This document shows positions 43,501 to 55,300 of a DNA stretch of 64,000 nucleotides, piece after piece (positions within the stretch are counted from its first letter, which is position 1; the number at the start of each line of letters is the position of its first letter). Source of the stretch: Aegilops tauschii subsp. strangulata. Taxonomy: Eukaryota; Streptophyta; Magnoliopsida; Poales; Poaceae. A program made the position numbers and the translations under genes. The stretch spans positions 239,546,622 to 239,610,621 of the forward strand of contig NC_053039.3 of NCBI RefSeq assembly GCF_002575655.3, read 5' to 3'. The notes below the pieces were generated by a model. It searched no databases and had not been told where the DNA came from. It saw only the letters and a program-made list of their open reading frames with translations.

Positions 43501-44449
43501 AGCGGGCAACCCCGGCAAAGGGAGATCGTGCCGGAGTTGTAGACGGCGTCCGCGAGGCGTGCAGACGCTGGGCGGCGATCAGGTGTTGTGTTGTAGCATA
43601 CGAGGACGGTGGCGAATTGATCGATGGAATCGCTGCGATCACGGTCTGCTGTTTAGGAAAACCTGCCCAGATCGATCACATCCGCGTCTTGAGAAAGGCC
43701 CACAAAAACATAGATTGGTCCGTCTCCATATTTGCATGCATGGGCCCAAAGCCTGAGGTCGCAGGATTTTGAACTCCCCGTGATCTCGCCACTGAAACCT
43801 CCCGACCGAGGTCAGATCCCGGCGAGGCAACCGTCGCCGGCGGCCGTTGACGACCAGCTGAGGAAGGGCTCTGCCTAGCCGTATCAAAGAACTGCCCCAG
43901 CACCGGTGGGGGCATCACCCGGCGCGGCGGCAGGGGTCCGCGCCAAGCCCCCATGCGTGGCGGCCTGGCCACCGTCAATCCGGCCGGTGACGACAGCGGC
44001 TTGCCCCCGGAAGGTTCCGCGGTCACCGACACCGGTGGCGACTCCGAACCAATGGGCTCAGAGCTCTCTGAAACGGCAGTCCCCGCCAGCTCCTTGCAAG
44101 ATCCATCGGGATTCAGAGACTCCGCGGGTGATGCCGGCGATCGGTGCTCCCAGAAACGGGATGCTGGCGTCAGGAAGCCCACATCATTCCAGAACTCCTG
44201 GACTATTTTGGCCTTCGTCTTCTTCCTCCGGCGATCCACCGTGCTCCACTCTCCGCCTCCGACATCATCCCCAAGCACCTCTAGTGCTAGCTGCACGCCG
44301 ACAGCCGGCGCATCCTCCTCGTCGGAGGACCTAGATTCCGATCCCAGGCATGAGAACCTCGAACCAGATGATCCGGCCGCCGTCGGCGACTTGGCCGGTC
44401 CGGCAGAGGCCGGCAAGGGCGCCAGGGTCAGCCGCCTGCCCCGGTACAT
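40547..44449 (-). pseudogene. LINE ORF1 (RNA-binding protein), broken
   Basis: A long minus-strand reading region in several frames. The N-terminal part (44,449 to 43,676) is Ser/Pro-rich with RRRKKTKAKIVQEFW. A Pro/Gln-rich middle follows (43,640-42,900). Two CCHC knuckles come next (CWKCAVDTHAVKDC and CYICDNIAHPTLQ, whose last Cys codon is now TGA near 42,753). An RRM-like DUF4283-type segment has IWLHVEGVPHTVRHF (about 42,400) and VVVRILVAMTN. A Ser/Thr-rich C-terminus ends at 40,547. A run of 15 C at 41,731-41,745 is one likely frameshift point. Known role of such proteins: coating LINE RNA. Confidence 0.75.
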
Positions 44450-44519
44450 GCCTTTCAAATTGTTGGTTCGTGTGAGAAGTAAAACATGTCGGAGATGAAA
44501 TTGAGTTGTTTGGTATTCG

Positions 44520-45304
44520 GATATAAAAAGTGTTTGGACGATGGTATATAGGATGATGGTATTCGGACATCGGAAGTGTTTGGGAGTGTATCGGGTAGTC
44601 ATCAGAATACCGGAGGGGGTACTGAACGCCCCCGGGAGGGTAATGGGCCTATTGGGCCATTAGAGGCATACCAGCCCACAAGGGGATGTCGCACCCCCTA
44701 TGGCAGTCGGCCAAGTGGGAGAAAGGAAAGGGGGGATTCAGCCTCCCCCTTCCTTCCCTCTCCCCCCTTTCCTTTCCGCCTCCGACAAATATGGTAAGGG
44801 GCGCCACTTAGGAAGGACCCCTAGTAGGATTCGGCCTACTTGGGGGCGCCTCCTGGCTGCTCCCTCCTCCCCCACCTATATATATGTGGGAGAGGGGCGA
44901 CACACATAACCACGACAATTGATTAGCCGTGTGCGGCGCCCCCCTCCACCGTTTTCACCCTCGGTCATATTTTCGTAGTGCTTAGGCGAAGCCCTACGGA
45001 GACAGTTTCACCAACACCATCACCACGCCGTCGTGCTGCCGGAACTCATCCACTACTTCACCGTCTTGCTGGATCAAGAAGGCGAGGACGTCACCGAGCT
45101 GAACACAGAGGTGTCGTACGTTCGGTACTCGATCGGTTGGACCACGAAGAAGTTCAACTACATAATCCGCGTTACTAAACGCTTCCGCTTATGGTCTACG
45201 AGGGTACGTAGACACACTCTCCCCTCTCGTTGATATGCATCTCCATGGATAGATCTTGCGTGTGCATAGAATTTTTTTTGTTTTCCATGCAACGTTTCCC
45301 AACA
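44520..45304 (+). repeat. Copia-2 5' LTR, 3' part
   Basis: Homology to Angela-type LTRs is clear from about 44,543 (TATATAGGATGATGG, as in the 3' LTR at 51,481). It ends CGTTTCCCAACA at 45,304. Start uncertain within 44,460-44,543. Confidence 0.8.
44876..44886 (+). promoter_or_regulatory. TATA box of Copia-2 LTR
   Basis: CTATATATATG after a GC-rich stretch, in the same relative place as in the Angela LTR. Confidence 0.5.
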
Positions 45305-45305
45305 G

Positions 45306-45318
45306 TGGCATCCGAGCC
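45306..45318 (+). promoter_or_regulatory. Primer binding site of Copia-2
   Basis: TGGCATCCGAGCC, a degraded initiator-Met tRNA type site, one base after the LTR. Confidence 0.7.
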
Positions 45319-46539
45319 AGGTTTGTGCATAGATGATATGCACGAGTAGAACACAAAGAGTTGTGGGCGGTGATAGTCATAGTGCTTACCATCAACGTCT
45401 TATTTTTATTCGGCGGTATTGTGGGATGAAGCGGCCCGGACCAACCTTACATGTCCACGCACATGAGACCGGTTCCACCAACTGACACACAACCTGTTTT
45501 GCATAAAAGGTGGCTGGCGGGTGTCTGTTTCTCCTACTTTAGTTGAATCAAATTTGACTACGGCCGGTCCTTGAAAAAGGTTAAAACAACAAACTTGATG
45601 AATCACCGTTGTGGTTTTTGCGTAGGTAAGAACGGTTCTTGCTAGAAGCCCATAGCAGCCACAAAAAACTTGCAACAACAAAGTAGAGGACGACTAACTT
45701 GTTTTTGCAGGGCATGTTGTGATGTGATATGGTCAAGACGTGATGTGATATATGTTGATGTATGAGATGATCATGTTTTGTAATATCGACAGCCGGTTGG
45801 AGCCTTAGGGTTGTGTCTTTATTGTATGAAATGCAAGTGCAATGTAATTGTTGTACTTTATCGCTATGCGTTAGCAATAGTTGTAGAAGCAATAGTTGGC
45901 GAGACGACCCCGGCGCAACGATGGAGATCAAGGTGTCGAGCCGGTGATGATGGAGATCATGACAACGCTTTGGAGATGGAGATCAAAAGCACAAGATGAC
46001 GATGGCCATATCATGTCACATATTTTGATTGCATGTGATGTTAATCATTTACGCATCTTATTTTGCTTAGAACGGTGGTAGCATTATAAGATCATCCCTT
46101 CATTAAATTTCAAGATAAAAGTGTTCTCCCCGAGTATGCACCGTTGCCAAAGTTCGTCATTTCAAAACACCTCGTGATGATCGTGTGTGATAGACTCTAC
46201 TACTTCACATACAACAGGTGTAAGACAGTTTTGCACATGCAGAATACTTGGGTTAAACTTGACGAGCCTAGCATGTACAGACATGGTCTCGGAATACTGG
46301 AGACCGAAAGGTCGAACGTGAGCGTATAGTAGATATGATCAACATAGAGATGTTCACCACTGAAAACTACCCCATCTCACGTGATGATCGGACATGGGTT
46401 AGTTCATTTGGATCATGTATCACTTAGATAACTTGAGGGATGTTTATTTAAGTGGGAGTTCATTAGTAATTTGATTAATTGAGCATAAAGTTATCATGAA
46501 CTTAGTCTTGATAGTTTTGCATATCTATGTTGTAGATCA
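45319..46539 (+). other. Copia-2 untranslated leader
   Basis: Homologous to the Angela leader; no gene seen. It lacks the 29-bp duplication present there. Confidence 0.65.
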
Positions 46540-47468
46540 ATGGACCGAGCTACCATTCCCCTGAATTTTAATGCATTCCTAGAGAAAGCTAAGTTGAAAG
46601 ATGATGGTAGTAACTACACCTCATTGCTGCACAGAAGAATTTTGTCCTTGATGGAACGCTAGGTGACACCTACTGAGGAGCTACTGCAGATGTTATGAAT
46701 GTCTGACAGGCTCAATCTGATGACTACTCGATAGTTTAGTGTGCCATGCTTTACGGCTTAGAACCGGGGCTTCAAAGACGTTTCAAACGTCATGGAGCAT
46801 ATGAGATGTTCCAAGAGTTGAAGTTAATATTTCAAGCAAATGCCCGGGTTGAGAGATATGAAGTCTCCAACAAGTTCTATAGCTGTAAGATGGAGGAGAA
46901 TAGTTCTGTCAGTGAACACATACTCAAAAAGCCTGGGTATCATAACCACTTGACTCAGCTGGGAGTTGATCTTCCAATTGATAGTGTTATTGATAGAGTT
47001 CTTCAATCACTGCCACCAAGCTACAAAGGTTTCATGATGAACTATAATATGCAAGGGATGAATAAAAAAATTCATGAGCTCTTCGCAATGCTTAAGGCCA
47101 CGGAGGTAGAAATCAAGAAGGAGCATCCAGTGTTGATGGTTAACAAGACCACTCGTTTCAAGAAAAAGGGCAAGGGAAAGAAAGGGAACTTTAAGAAGAA
47201 TGGCAAGCAAGTTGCCACTCCCGGGAAGAAGCCCAAAGCTGGACCCAAGCCTGAAACTGAGTGCTTCCACTGCAAAGGGAATGGTTACTGGAAGCGGAAC
47301 TGCCCCAAATACTTGGCGGATAACAAGGATGGCAAAGTGAACAAAGGTACATTTGATATACATGTTATTTATGTGTACCTTACTAAAGCTTTTAGTAGCG
47401 CCTGGGTATTTGATACTGGTTCCGTTGCTCATATTTGTAACTCAAAAAAGGAGCTGTGGAATAAATGA
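46540..47468 (+). pseudogene. Copia-2 gag
   Basis: ATG at 46,540 with the same N-terminus type as Angela gag. An internal deletion near 46,618 and TAG at 46,737-46,739 (CAG in Angela) follow. A long frame from 46,746 carries the gag core and zinc knuckle CFHCKGNGYWKRNC, in which the His ligand is replaced by Tyr. The frame runs into the protease start WVFDTGSVAHICNS and stops at 47,466-47,468. Confidence 0.88.
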
Positions 47469-48729
47469 TGATTGGCTAAGAACGAGGTGACGATGCGCGT
47501 CGGGAATGGTTCCAAGGTCGATATGATCGTCGTCGGCACGCTACCTCTACTTATACCTTTGGGATTAGTTTTAGACCTCAATAATTGTTATTTGGTGCCC
47601 GTGTTGAGAATGAACATTATATCTAGAGCTTGTTTATTATGAGAAGGTTATTCATTTAAATCAGAGAATAATGGTTGTTCTATTTATATGAGTAATATCT
47701 TTTATGGTCATGCACCCTTGATGAATGGTCTATTCTTGTTGAATCTCGATCATAGTGTTACACATATTCATAATATTGATGCCAAAAGATGCAAAGTTGA
47801 ATGATAGTGCAACATACTTGTGGCACTGCCGTTCAGGTCATATTGGTGTAAATCGCGTGAAGAAACTCCATACAGATGGACTTTTGGAATCACTTGATTA
47901 TGAATCATTTGATGCTTGTGAACCATGCCTCATGAGCAAAATGACTAAAACTCCATTCTCCAGAACAATGGAGTGAGCTAATGACTTATTGGAAATAATA
48001 CATACCGATGTATGCGGTCCGATGAGTGTTGAATTACGCGGCGGGTATCGTTATTTTCTGACCTTCACAGATGAATTGAGTAGGTACGGGTATATCTACT
48101 TGATGAAACACAAGTCTGAAACATTTAAAAAACAATTTCAGAGTGAAGTGGAGAATCATCGTAACAAGAAAATAAAGTTTCTATGATCTGATCGTGGAGG
48201 TTAATATTTGAGTGATGAGTTTGGCCTTTATTTAAAGCAATGTAGAATTGTTTCACCACTCAATCCACCTGGAACACCACAGCGTAACGGTGTGTCCGAA
48301 CGTCGTAACCATACTTTATTAGATATGGTGCGATCTATGATGTCTCGTACGGATTTACCACTATTGTTTTGGGGTTATGCATTAAAGACAGCTGCATTCA
48401 CGTTAAATAGGGCACCGTCAAAATCCATTGAGACGAAACCATATGAACTGTGGTTTGGCAAGACACCAAAGATGTCGTTTCTTAAAGTTTGGGGTTGCGA
48501 CACTTATGTCAAAAGGCTTCAGCCTGATAAGCTCAAACCCAAATCGGAGAAGTGCGTCTTCATAGGATACCCTAAGGAAACAATTGGGTACACCTTCTAC
48601 CACAAATCCGAAGGCAAGATCTTTATTGCCAAGAATGGAAACTTTCTAGAGAAGGAGTTTCTCTCGAAAGAAGTGAGTGGGAGGAAAGTAGAACTTAATG
48701 AGGTAATTGTACCTTCTCTCAAATTGTAA
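47469..48729 (+). pseudogene. Copia-2 protease end and integrase
   Basis: Fragments in changing frames: LWHCRSGHIGV and CEPCLMSKM (HHCC domain), HTDVCGPM and VSERRNHTLLDMV. Stops occur near 47,641, 47,975, 48,184 and 48,204. The SDRGG Asp motif is flanked by two stops. The C-terminal region WGCDTYVKRLQPDK is open to 48,729. Confidence 0.88.
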
Positions 48730-50482
48730 AGTACCACATCAGAGAAAACCGTTCCCGTGATGCCTACACCAACTAGAGAGGAAGCAAAGAATAATGATCA
48801 TTCAACTTCAGATCGAGTTGCTACTGAATCTCGTAGGTCAACCACAGCACGATCCGCACTAGAGTGGTATGGTAATCCTGTCCTGGAAGTCATGTTATTA
48901 GACCAAGACAAACCTACGAACTATGAAGAAGCTATGATGAGCCCAGATTTTGACAGATGGCTTGATGCCATGAAATCTGAGATAGGATCCATGTATGAGA
49001 ATAAAGTGTGGACTTTGGTGCACTTGCCCGTTGATCGGTAAGCCATAGAAAATAAATGGATCTTCAAGATAAGACCGACGTTGATGGTAATGTTAGTGTC
49101 TACAAATCTTGACCTGTTGCGAAAGGGTTTTGACAAGTTCAAGGAGTTGACTATGATGAGACTTTCTCACCCATAGGGATGCTTAAGTCTGTCCGAATCA
49201 TGTTAGCAATTGCCGCATTTTATGATTATGAAATCTGGCAAATGAATGTCAAAACTGTATTCTTTAGTGGATTTCTTAAAGAAGAGTTGTATATGATGCA
49301 ACCAGAAGGTTTTGTCGATCCTAAAGGTGCTAACAAAGTGTGCAAGCTCCAGCGATCCATCTATGGACTGGTGCAAGCATCTCGGAGTTGGAATATACGC
49401 TTTGATGAGGTGATCAAAGCATATGGTTTTATACAGACTTATGGTGAAGCTTGTATTTACAACAAAGTGAGTGAGAGCTCTGTAGCATTTCTGATATTAT
49501 ATGTGGACGACATATTGTTGATCGGAAATGATATAGAATTTCTGGATAGCATAAAAGGATACTTGAATAAGAATTTTTTAATGAAAGACTTCGGTGAAGC
49601 TGCTTATATATCGGGCATCAAAATCTATAGGGATAGATCGAGACGCTCAATAGGACTTCCACAAAGCACATACCTTGATAAAGTTTTGAAGAGGTTCAAA
49701 ATGGATTAATCAAAGAAAGGGTTCTTGCATGTGTTACAAGGTGTGAAATTGAGTCAGACTCAAAGCCCGACCACTTCAGAAGATAGAGAGAAAATGAAAG
49801 TCATTCCCTATGCCTCAGCCTAGGTTCTATCATGTATTCTATGCTGTGTTCCAGACCTGATGTGTGCCTTTCCATAAGTTTGGCACGGAGGTACCAAAGT
49901 AATCCAGGAGTGGATCACTGGACAGCGGTCAAGAACATCCTAAAGTATCTGAAAAGGACAAAGGATATGTTTCTCGTTTATGGAGGTGAAGAAGAGCTCG
50001 TCGTAAATGGTTACGTCGATGCTAGATTCATCACTGATATGGATGACTCTAAGTCACAGACCCGATACGAGTTTATATTAAATGGTGGAGCTGTCAGTTG
50101 GTGCAGTTCCAAGCAGAGCGTCATGGCGGGATCTACGTGTGAAGCGGAGTACATAGCTGCTTCAGAAGTAGCGCATGAAGGAGTCTGGATGAAGGAGTTC
50201 ATATCTGATCTGGGTGTAATACCCCTTGCGTCGAGTCCAATGAAAATCTTTTGTGACAACACTGGAGCAATTGCCTTGGCGAAGGAATCCAGGTTTCACA
50301 AGAGAACCAAACACATCAAGAGACGCTTCAACTCCATTCGTGAAAAGGTCAAGGATGGAGACATAGATATTTGCAAAATAAATATAGATCTGAATGTGGC
50401 AAACCCATTGACTCAGCCTCTTCCGCGAGCAAAACATGATCAGCACCAAGACTCCATGGGTGTTAGTTTCATTACAATGTAA
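48730..50482 (+). pseudogene. Copia-2 reverse transcriptase and RNase H
   Basis: RT with KSEIGSMYENKVWTL, frameshifts around 49,040-49,170, then [24 protein letters not shown] and the catalytic YVDDILLIGND box (about 49,500). A stop near 49,708 and a frameshift near 49,820 follow. RNase H has YVDARF, AGSTCEAEYIAASE, FCDNTGA and the LPRAKHDQH tail to 50,482. It shows the unbroken target site used by Tat-1 in Angela. Confidence 0.9.
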
Positions 50483-50515
50483 TCTAGATTATTGACTCTA
50501 GTGCAAGTGGGAGAC

Positions 50516-51506
50516 TGAAGAAAATATGCCCTAGAGGCAATAATAATGTTGTTATTTTATATTTCCTTATTCATGATAAAGGTTTATTATTCATGGTAGA
50601 ATTTTATTGATCGGAAACTTAAATACATGTGTGAATACACAAACAAATACCGTGTCCCTAGTAAGCCTCAACTAGACTAGCTCGTTGATCAAAGATGGTC
50701 AAGGTTTCCTAACCATAGACATGTGTTGTCATTTGATAACGGGATCACATCATTAGGAGAATGATGTGATTGAAAAGACCCATCCGTTAGCTTAGCATAT
50801 TGATCGTTCAGTTTATTGCTATTGCTTTCTTAATGTCAAATAAATATTCCTTCGACTATGAGATTATGCAAATCCCGGATACCGGAGGATACCTTCTATG
50901 CTATCAAACGTCACAACATAACTGGGTGATCATAAAGATGCTCTACAGGTATCTCCAAAGGTGTTTGTTGAGTTGGCATAGATCGAGATTAGGATTTGTC
51001 ACTCCGAGTATCGGAGAGGTATCTCTGGGCCCTCTCGGTAATGCACATCATAAGAAGCCTTGCAAGCAAAGTGAATAATGAGTTAGTTGCAAGATGGTGT
51101 ATTACGGAACGAGTAAAGAGACTTGCCGGTAACGAGATTGATCTAGGTATGAAGATACCGACGATCGAATCTCGGGTAAGTAACATACCGATGGACAAAG
51201 GGAATTACGTATGTTGTCATAAGGTTCGGCCAATAAAGATCTTCGTAGAATATGTAGGAGCCAATATGGGCATCCAGGTTCCGCTATTGGTTATTGACCG
51301 GAGAGGTGTCTCAGTCATGTCTACATGGTTCTCGAACCCATAGGGTCCGCACGCTTAACGTTTGTTGATGATATAATGTTATATGAGTTATATGATTTGG
51401 TGACCGAATGTTGTTCGGAGTCCCGGATGAGATCACGGACATGACACGGAGCTCCGGAATGGTCCAAAGGTAAAGATTGATATATAGGACGATGGAATTC
51501 AGACAC
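50516..51506 (+). repeat. Copia-2 3' LTR, 5' part
   Basis: TGAAGAAAATATGCC after the polypurine tract, 991 bp, ending GACAC at the Tat-2 insertion. The rest should lie to the right of Tat-2, outside the window. Confidence 0.9.
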
Positions 51507-52049
51507 TGTCGTGGTTTTGTCATGACAGATGTCCTAGTGAAAGGACTTAGTCGTGGAGCCATCGCGATGGGTTAGCTTAAAGGGGTTAAAGCGGGACAAA
51601 GGACATAAGGAGTTTATACTGGTTCGCCCCCTTGCGGTGAAGGTGAAGGCCTAATCCAGTTGATGTGGAATTGCTAGGGTTTCGATGACCAGGGAGCGAA
51701 TCCGCTATGCCTGGCTCTCGAGTTGTTGTTTGTTGTCCCTAAACCGCCGCCGGGTCATCCCTTTATATACACAGGTTGACGCCCGGCGGTTTACAGAATC
51801 CCCAGGCCGACTCATCAACGTGTCCGGCTCGGTTTCTACCCTTTCTTATCTTACAATACAAGATACATATCATATGGCGGTTTATGTCTACAGGCCCTAA
51901 TCCGCCTTTGGGCCCTGGGCCTCCGTGTTAGATTTCCTCCGTAAAGCGCCATACTCCTTGTCTTCATGGGCTTCAAATATAAATAACTCATTATGGGTAT
52001 AACCCGGCCCCTCCTGGCCGGTTTATACTTAGTAGTAATATACCCAACA
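51507..52049 (-). repeat. Tat-2 3' LTR (543 bp)
   Basis: Plus strand TGTCGTGG ... TACCCAACA; on the element strand TGTTGGGTAT ... CCACGACA. The inner flank is a reversed polypurine tract (52,050-52,060, TTAGGCCCCAG). The outer flank GACAC should recur at the other end. Confidence 0.75.
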
Positions 52050-52310
52050 TTAGGCCCCAGATTCATTTGAACCTGTTCATGTCAATCTTCAACACTTTGG
52101 AAAATTCCCCTTTTAGCGCCTTCGCATAACCTTGTAATCCGCCATGACGTCATCTTCCAAGATTGTAATAAACCGCCATGACGTCACCTGTTATTAAAAA
52201 TTGTATATATCTCACCTTCATTAATGATCCTCCGACAATCGAGGCGACAGCTCTGTCACATATCCAACTTTTGGGCTCCTCGATTTTCGCGCCTATCACT
52301 TATCCCTTCG
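52050..52310. other. Spacer between Tat-2 LTR and antisense gene promoter
   Basis: No open gene. AT-balanced sequence with two CCGCCATGACGTCA segments (near 52,140 and 52,173). The palindromic TGACGTCA core resembles plant bZIP binding sites and sits upstream of the proposed promoter. Confidence 0.45.
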
Positions 52311-52350
52311 CCTCATAAATAAGACCGGGGGGTCCTTTTCATTCCCCCCC
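52311..52350 (+). promoter_or_regulatory. Possible core promoter of Tat-2 antisense gene
   Basis: CATAAATAAG (52,314-52,323) is followed about 25-30 bp later by a pyrimidine-rich start-like segment (CCTTTTCATTCCCCC). A GC-rich, TC-rich 5' untranslated exon comes next. This layout is typical for plant Pol II genes; inference from sequence only. Confidence 0.45.
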
Positions 52351-55300
52351 CGTGCCTCCTCGCTTCTTCTTCTTCCTTGCGCCGACCTGACCCTCACGCG
52401 CAGCCGTCGTCGTCAAGCTCCGCCCTCGACCTCAACTCCGGCCGCTGCATCAACCTGAACGTACCAGAGAAACGCGGCGCTCCTCCGCGATTCCATCAGC
52501 ATTAGTAAGTTTCCCTTTTCCTTGCTCTAGATCCGCCATTAGGGTTTCGGTGTTCATCGAAGTTCGAAGTTGTTCTTCCCTGTTCATCTCTCTACCACAG
52601 TTCTTGATCTAAACTTTGATGTTTATCATGTATAAAGATGGCCATGATCCTTCGTTTCCGCAAATGCATCTCTCTTTAAGTAGAAAATCCCATCTGAATC
52701 CTTCGACTGTTCAAGTATCAGAATTTTTAACCCTGAATGATTTTCCATTTTCTGACACATGGTAGATCCAGATTTGTAATGTCAATTTGTGAAACCTGTT
52801 TTTCCATCACTTAATTATTTCAGATCTGTACCTTCTATACCAAAGTAGGCGGTTTAATGTTTAGAAATTTATAACCCGCCAGGTACCATTAGCCCTCTAT
52901 TAAACCGCCAATTCGTCATTTCTGTAACCCTGCCAATGTTAGAATTCGGTTTAACATGTAAATATGCTTCAATGTCTTTTCCTTCTGACCTTGCGACGCT
53001 TTATACTTGTCCGTCATGGATCTTAAACCGCCATTGATCTTTTTCCAGCTGTCCATTGAAATGGAGAAACAATTTTATGCTTGTAACTGGGTCCCCTCCC
53101 GGGTTACTGAAGAAAAACTGAATGGGTGCGTTGCAACCGGCGCCTTAGCAAAAAAGTATGTCATACACTGGAGGGCCCCCAGTCCAGAAAATCCTCCTGA
53201 ACCCAAGGATGGAGAAGTGATTGTATTTGTTGACCACCTGGGTCAAGGGTTCAGTCCTCCCGGATCAAAAAATTCCGCGACGTACTTGCCAGCTTCCAAC
53301 TCCACCCTCAAGATATTGGTCCCAACTCTGTGTCCAATATTTGTAACTTCCAAGTGTTCTGCGAAGCTTATTTGCAGGAAGAACCCACTGTTGAACTGTT
53401 CAGAGACTTCTTCTATTTGAACCGTCGTACTGAATTTATAGATAGGCCCAATACCGAACTTGGCGGGGTTTCAATTCAAAAGAGGAAAGATGTCAGTTTT
53501 CCTCACGCCAAACATCATACTCACCCCAAAGATTGGAACCAGACTTGGTTCTATTGCCGAGATACGTCTCCTATTGAAGAGAATCCTCTGCCGGGTTATC
53601 GTGCTCACCGGCTTACCAACACACATCCATTCCCCCAGAGGCTGACTGCAAAGGAACGGTCCAACTACGCACCACAACTCTCCAAGCTCAGAGCCTTTAT
53701 GGTGAATGGTTTAACAGGCGTCGACTTTGTTCGCTGCTGGATATCCTGGAGCATTCTGCCTTTAAGCCGTCGCCCCGGTTTAATGTGCGAATATATAGGG
53801 GACTTAAAAGATCCTCAACGGCATATCAACATTCAGCTCACTGATGCTGAAATTACAGAATCTGTTAAAAAGATATTGGATGAACCGGTGGCTGTCTACA
53901 GCAAAACAGGGCTTAGTCCCTTCTGCGTTTTCAATAAACCGCCAGCCGTAAGAATTGCGTGACCATTATTTTTGATCCGACCTTTATAATCTTCCCTTAT
54001 AACCTTCATCAATCTTTGACAGGGTGATGATCCGTTCTGGAAAAAGAAACCGCGGGATAAACCGGCGAAGACACCTCGCCCCAAAACTAAGGTTATCAAA
54101 AAACCTGCCAAGAAGAAAAACGCTGAACCATCTGAACCAAACGTTGATAATGATCTGGATAATCCGGATTCAGAGGTAGAACTTGACTCTCTTGGTTCGT
54201 TTTTCATACACCTCATTGACAATGACTATTATCAGGATGACGCTGAAGGAAGCCAAGCTGACGATGTAGAGGTAATTATTATTTCCTCCGGTTCAGATCC
54301 TCTGCCAACACAGAAAATCCGTCAAGCAAACCGGAAAGTAAGATTTTCTCACCCCCTAGCTCACTTGGACCCAAACTTTCTTTTAAAGAAGCAGCAACAC
54401 GAAGCTCGCCGCACAACCCGGCACAGCGGCCAGGTAGTTACCTCCACCGGTTTACCGAACACTCCAGTCCAGAAACGTCGATCAGAGGTCTCTTATATTC
54501 CTGATACTTCTTACCCCAAGGCGGGTTGTTTCCGACAGCCTCTAAATCCGTCTGCTTCGAATTATCAGGGAACACCTCATTCATCCTCTGGTGAGTCAAC
54601 GGCCACACAACTTCCAACCCTCAAGACGGTTCCTGGGTGAGTTATGCTTTAATTTTATCTTTAATACATTATATTTGCCCGATATATTGACCTTTATGTT
54701 TGTTATCCTCAGTGCCAAGCCTAGACCCAGCAAGAAGGCCCGGTTAAATAAACCGGCTGACGACAATGTGGTTATTGAACCGAAAAAAACTCCAGATCCG
54801 GAAGGAACAAATGCTGACGTCATGCTTGATGATCCGCCACCACAAGATTATGACTTTGTTGTTGAACAAGTGGAGGTTGATCCAACGGGCCATGCTGATA
54901 AAACGACAAGCCCGGTCCGAGCCACTGATAAACCGTCAAGCCCAGTCTGCGCCGCTGATAAACTGTCAAGCCCAGTCAAGGCTGCGGATGACAAGGCAGA
55001 TGATGTTATGATTACTGGCTTTGGCCACACTACCCCTGGTAATCCTGTTGCTTTATCAAAGCATAGTGCCAAGGAAGAGCTTTCTGCCATGGGCAAAGGC
55101 AAGTGGAATGCAGACTTGTCAAGCTACGCCCATCTCAACGCCCAAGACATTCATTTTGGCTTCTTGAACCGTCTGTACACAAGCCGCGACTATGAAGCCG
55201 GCTTAGTGAACTTGATGAAAGAACGATATGAGGTAATTACTGCTTAACTCTGCATATCTGTTTCTCTTGTGTCCAAATATCAACTCCAGTAGCCCCCAAG

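Larger units (their letters stand above)
1..44500 (-). mobile_element. L1-type LINE, split by nested insertions
   Basis: A non-LTR retrotransposon read on the minus strand. Its parts, from its 5' end, are ORF1 (about 44,449 to 40,547), the ORF2 endonuclease start (40,550 to 40,106) and the rest of the endonuclease plus reverse transcriptase (2,119 to 1). The gap 2,120-40,105 is younger nested material. The 3' end and poly(A) lie left of the window. The 5' end meets a Copia LTR remnant somewhere in 44,460-44,540; I could not fix the exact boundary. Inference: the LINE inserted into the 5' LTR of Copia-2. Confidence 0.85.
44500..51506 (+). mobile_element. Copia-2, older Angela-like Ty1/Copia element
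   Basis: Partial 5' LTR, PBS, leader, gag-pol and partial 3' LTR, all related to Angela but clearly diverged (LTR start TGAAGAAAATATGCC). The first part of its 5' LTR is missing at the LINE boundary. Its 3' LTR is cut at 51,506 by Tat-2. The polyprotein has many stops, frameshifts and small deletions. It is the base layer of the nest. Confidence 0.85.
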
